Positions 62,444-64,000 of a stretch of DNA of 64,000 nucleotides are shown here, one piece after another. The notes beneath the pieces are model-generated. The model searched no databases and was not told where the DNA came from. It saw nothing but the letters and a program-made list of their open reading frames with translations. Made by a program: the position numbers and the translations under genes. Position 1 is the first letter of the stretch; every line of letters starts with the position of its first letter. Source of the DNA: JBCFAY01 sp038562375 (GTDB lineage: Bacteria > Bacillota > Clostridia > Christensenellales > CAG-138); assembly GCA_038562375.1 (NCBI GenBank), contig JBCFAY010000012.1, positions 1 through 64,000 on the forward strand, written 5' to 3'.

Positions 62444-64000
62444 TCAGCCGATCTCGCCAAGCTTTTTTTTGATCTGCTCTATCGTCGTCATTTTAAGCAC
62501 CTGCCCCGCAAGTTCCTCAAACGCCTCGGCGCTGCCCGTGCAGACGGTTTTCTTGACGGCGGGGATGCCGTGCGGATTCATGCTCAGAGCGTCCACACCA
62601 AGCCCAAGCAGAACCGGAACAAGCTTCGCGTCGCCGGCGGCCTCCCCGCACACACCGACGGGGATGCCTCGGGCGTGCGCGTTTTTCACGGTCAGGGCGA
62701 TCTGTCGAAGCACAGCGGGATGGTACGGCGAATACAGGTGCGCGACGCGTTCGTTCATACGGTCGACCGCCGTGGTATACTGGATCAGATCGTTGGTGCC
62801 GATGCTGAAAAAATCCGCCTCCGCAGCCAGCGCATCCGAAAGCATGACGGCCGCCGGGGTCTCTATCATGATGCCGACCTCGATCCCGGGGTCAAACGCG
62901 ATATTCTCCTGCCGAAGCTGTTCCTTTACCTTCCCGATAACAGCCTTCGCTTTTATGAGCTCCTCCAGCGCGCTTATCATCGGCAGCATGATCAGAACTT
63001 TGCCGAACGCGCTCGCGCGCAGTATCGCTCGAAGCTGGTTCCGAAACAGCTCCTCGCGGTCGAGGCAGATGCGTATGGCGCGATACCCGAGGAACGGATT
63101 GTTCTCCTTGGGCAGGTTCAGATACGGAGCGGGCTTGTCGCCGCCGATGTCCATGGTTCGGATGATGACGGGCCGCCCCTGCATCCGCTTTGCGACGCTT
63201 TGATACGCGGCGAACTGCTCCTCCTCGCCCGGCTCCGTGGCGCGTTCGAGGTACAAAAACTCGCTCCGGAATAGGCCGACGCCGTCCGCTCCGTTCTGTA
63301 GCGCAATCGCCGCATCCTCGGGGTATGCGATGTTCGCCTCCACGAGTATGCGCTTTTGGTTGGACAGTACCGCATCCATGCCGATGTACGGACGAAGCAG
63401 CTCGGCGGTTTTCTTGTTCTTAGCGATCGCCTCGCGATAGCCTGCGAGCGCGCGCTCGTCTGGGCTGATCTCGACGACGCCCTTCTTCGCGTCAAGGGCG
63501 ACCACATCGTCGGTTTTTACATTCGCGAGCACGCCGGCAACGCCCATCACGGCGGGGATATTGCGGGACTTCGCAATGATCGCCACATGCGTGGTCGTCC
63601 CGCCGCTCTGCGTCACGATTCCCACGATGCGCTTTAAGTCCATCCGCATCAGCTCGGACGGCAAAAGATGATCCGCTACGAGCACGATCGACGCTTCCAA
63701 CCCCGGGACGTTCCCTTCGCCCGGCTCCTCTATATTCAGCAACGCGTTTGTGATCCTCCGCGCGACGTCGCGGATATCGTCGACCCGCTCCGCGATCACG
63801 TCGCCTCCGGAAGCACGAAAAATGGCCGCAAGCTGTTCCGTTACAACCTCAAGCGCCCATTCGGCATTGACACATTCTTCCTCTATCATCCCATAGACTT
63901 TTCCGATATAACCCGGATCTTCCAGGTACGCAAGGTGCGTCTCGAAAATCAGGGCCTGATCCTCGCCCAATTCCTCATTTGCCTTTTCGAGCAGTACCTC
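62444..64000 (-). CDS. ptsI: PTS enzyme I (PtsI), 5' part beyond the window
   Basis: The C-terminal 519 residues of phosphoenolpyruvate-protein phosphotransferase. The phospho-His is in QSGGTTTHVAIIAKS. The PEP-binding barrel includes VGLFRSEFLYLERA, IIRTMDIGGDKPAPYL, MLPMISALEELIKA and FFSIGTNDLIQYTTAVDRMN, with GVCGEAAGD near the end. The coding frame is open to the window edge (EVLLEKANEELGEDQ upstream), so the start lies outside. It passes phosphate from PEP to HPr in sugar uptake. Confidence 0.95.
   Translation of the reverse strand, partial: EVLLEKANEELGEDQALIFETHLAYLEDPGYIGKVYGMIEEECVNAEWALEVVTEQLAAIFRASGGDVIAERVDDIRDVARRITNALLNIEEPGEGNVPGLEASIVLVADHLLPSELMRMDLKRIVGIVTQSGGTTTHVAIIAKSRNIPAVMGVAGVLANVKTDDVVALDAKKGVVEISPDERALAGYREAIAKNKKTAELLRPYIGMDAVLSNQKRILVEANIAYPEDAAIALQNGADGVGLFRSEFLYLERATEPGEEEQFAAYQSVAKRMQGRPVIIRTMDIGGDKPAPYLNLPKENNPFLGYRAIRICLDREELFRNQLRAILRASAFGKVLIMLPMISALEELIKAKAVIGKVKEQLRQENIAFDPGIEVGIMIETPAAVMLSDALAAEADFFSIGTNDLIQYTTAVDRMNERVAHLYSPYHPAVLRQIALTVKNAHARGIPVGVCGEAAGDAKLVPVLLGLGVDALSMNPHGIPAVKKTVCTGSAEAFEELAGQVLKMTTIEQIKKKLGEIG

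Overview
The window looks like the chromosome of an anaerobic, fairly GC-rich Clostridia-type Firmicute. Supporting signs are a tryptophan T-box leader, strong AGGAGG ribosome-binding sites, corrinoid methyltransferases, a bacterial microcompartment (BMC) locus, and conjugative-element genes typical of gut Firmicutes. No 16S gene or other definitive marker is present, so the assignment is by gene style only.

Left block (0.5-12.8 kb, all minus strand): a compact BMC operon with three BMC-H shell proteins, one BMC-P vertex protein and two proteins with similar amphipathic N-termini (possible encapsulation peptides). The enzymes are an adenine-deaminase-like amidohydrolase, a UbiD decarboxylase with its UbiX prenyltransferase, a formimidoyltransferase, a cyclase-type hydrolase, an isochorismatase-type hydrolase and a cyclodeaminase, plus a nucleobase-type permease. 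A PAS/AAA+ regulator lies upstream. The set matches, step by step, the classical fermentation of xanthine through aminoimidazole and formiminoglycine. I read it as a purine-degrading microcompartment.

Middle-left (13-25.7 kb): a toxin-antitoxin pair, orphan HTH and zinc-ribbon genes, three paralogous leucine-rich-repeat (LRR) lipoproteins, a HEAT-repeat protein, a membrane protein and a Ser/Thr kinase with a C-terminal LRR ectodomain, preceded by two small HTH genes. It looks like a lineage-specific surface or signalling cluster with duplications and debris.

Mobile and methyl-transfer region (25.9-46.8 kb): a broken and an almost intact WYL regulator, then mobilization genes (two MobC-like proteins, a relaxase, small accessory genes). 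Next is a block visibly richer in AT (32-41.3 kb): an 8-oxoguanine-deaminase-like enzyme, a structured leader, a corrinoid protein, a monomethylamine-methyltransferase (MtmB) homologue with lysine where archaeal MtmB has pyrrolysine, and a BMP-type ABC importer. It ends at an abrupt junction with a very GC-rich, 5'-truncated CobW gene and a UroD-thioredoxin fusion. A sigma-like factor, an excisionase and a tyrosine integrase follow. The integrase reading frame ends inside a tRNA-Leu gene.

Right block (47-64 kb): ordinary chromosome. It holds a YdcF-like protein, T-box-controlled trpB, a CadC/HMA/P-type ATPase metal-export operon with a perfect palindromic operator, ferritin, a split MetH, MgtC, a sugar ABC transporter with a sugar-isomerase-like protein, and the edge-truncated PTS enzyme I gene.
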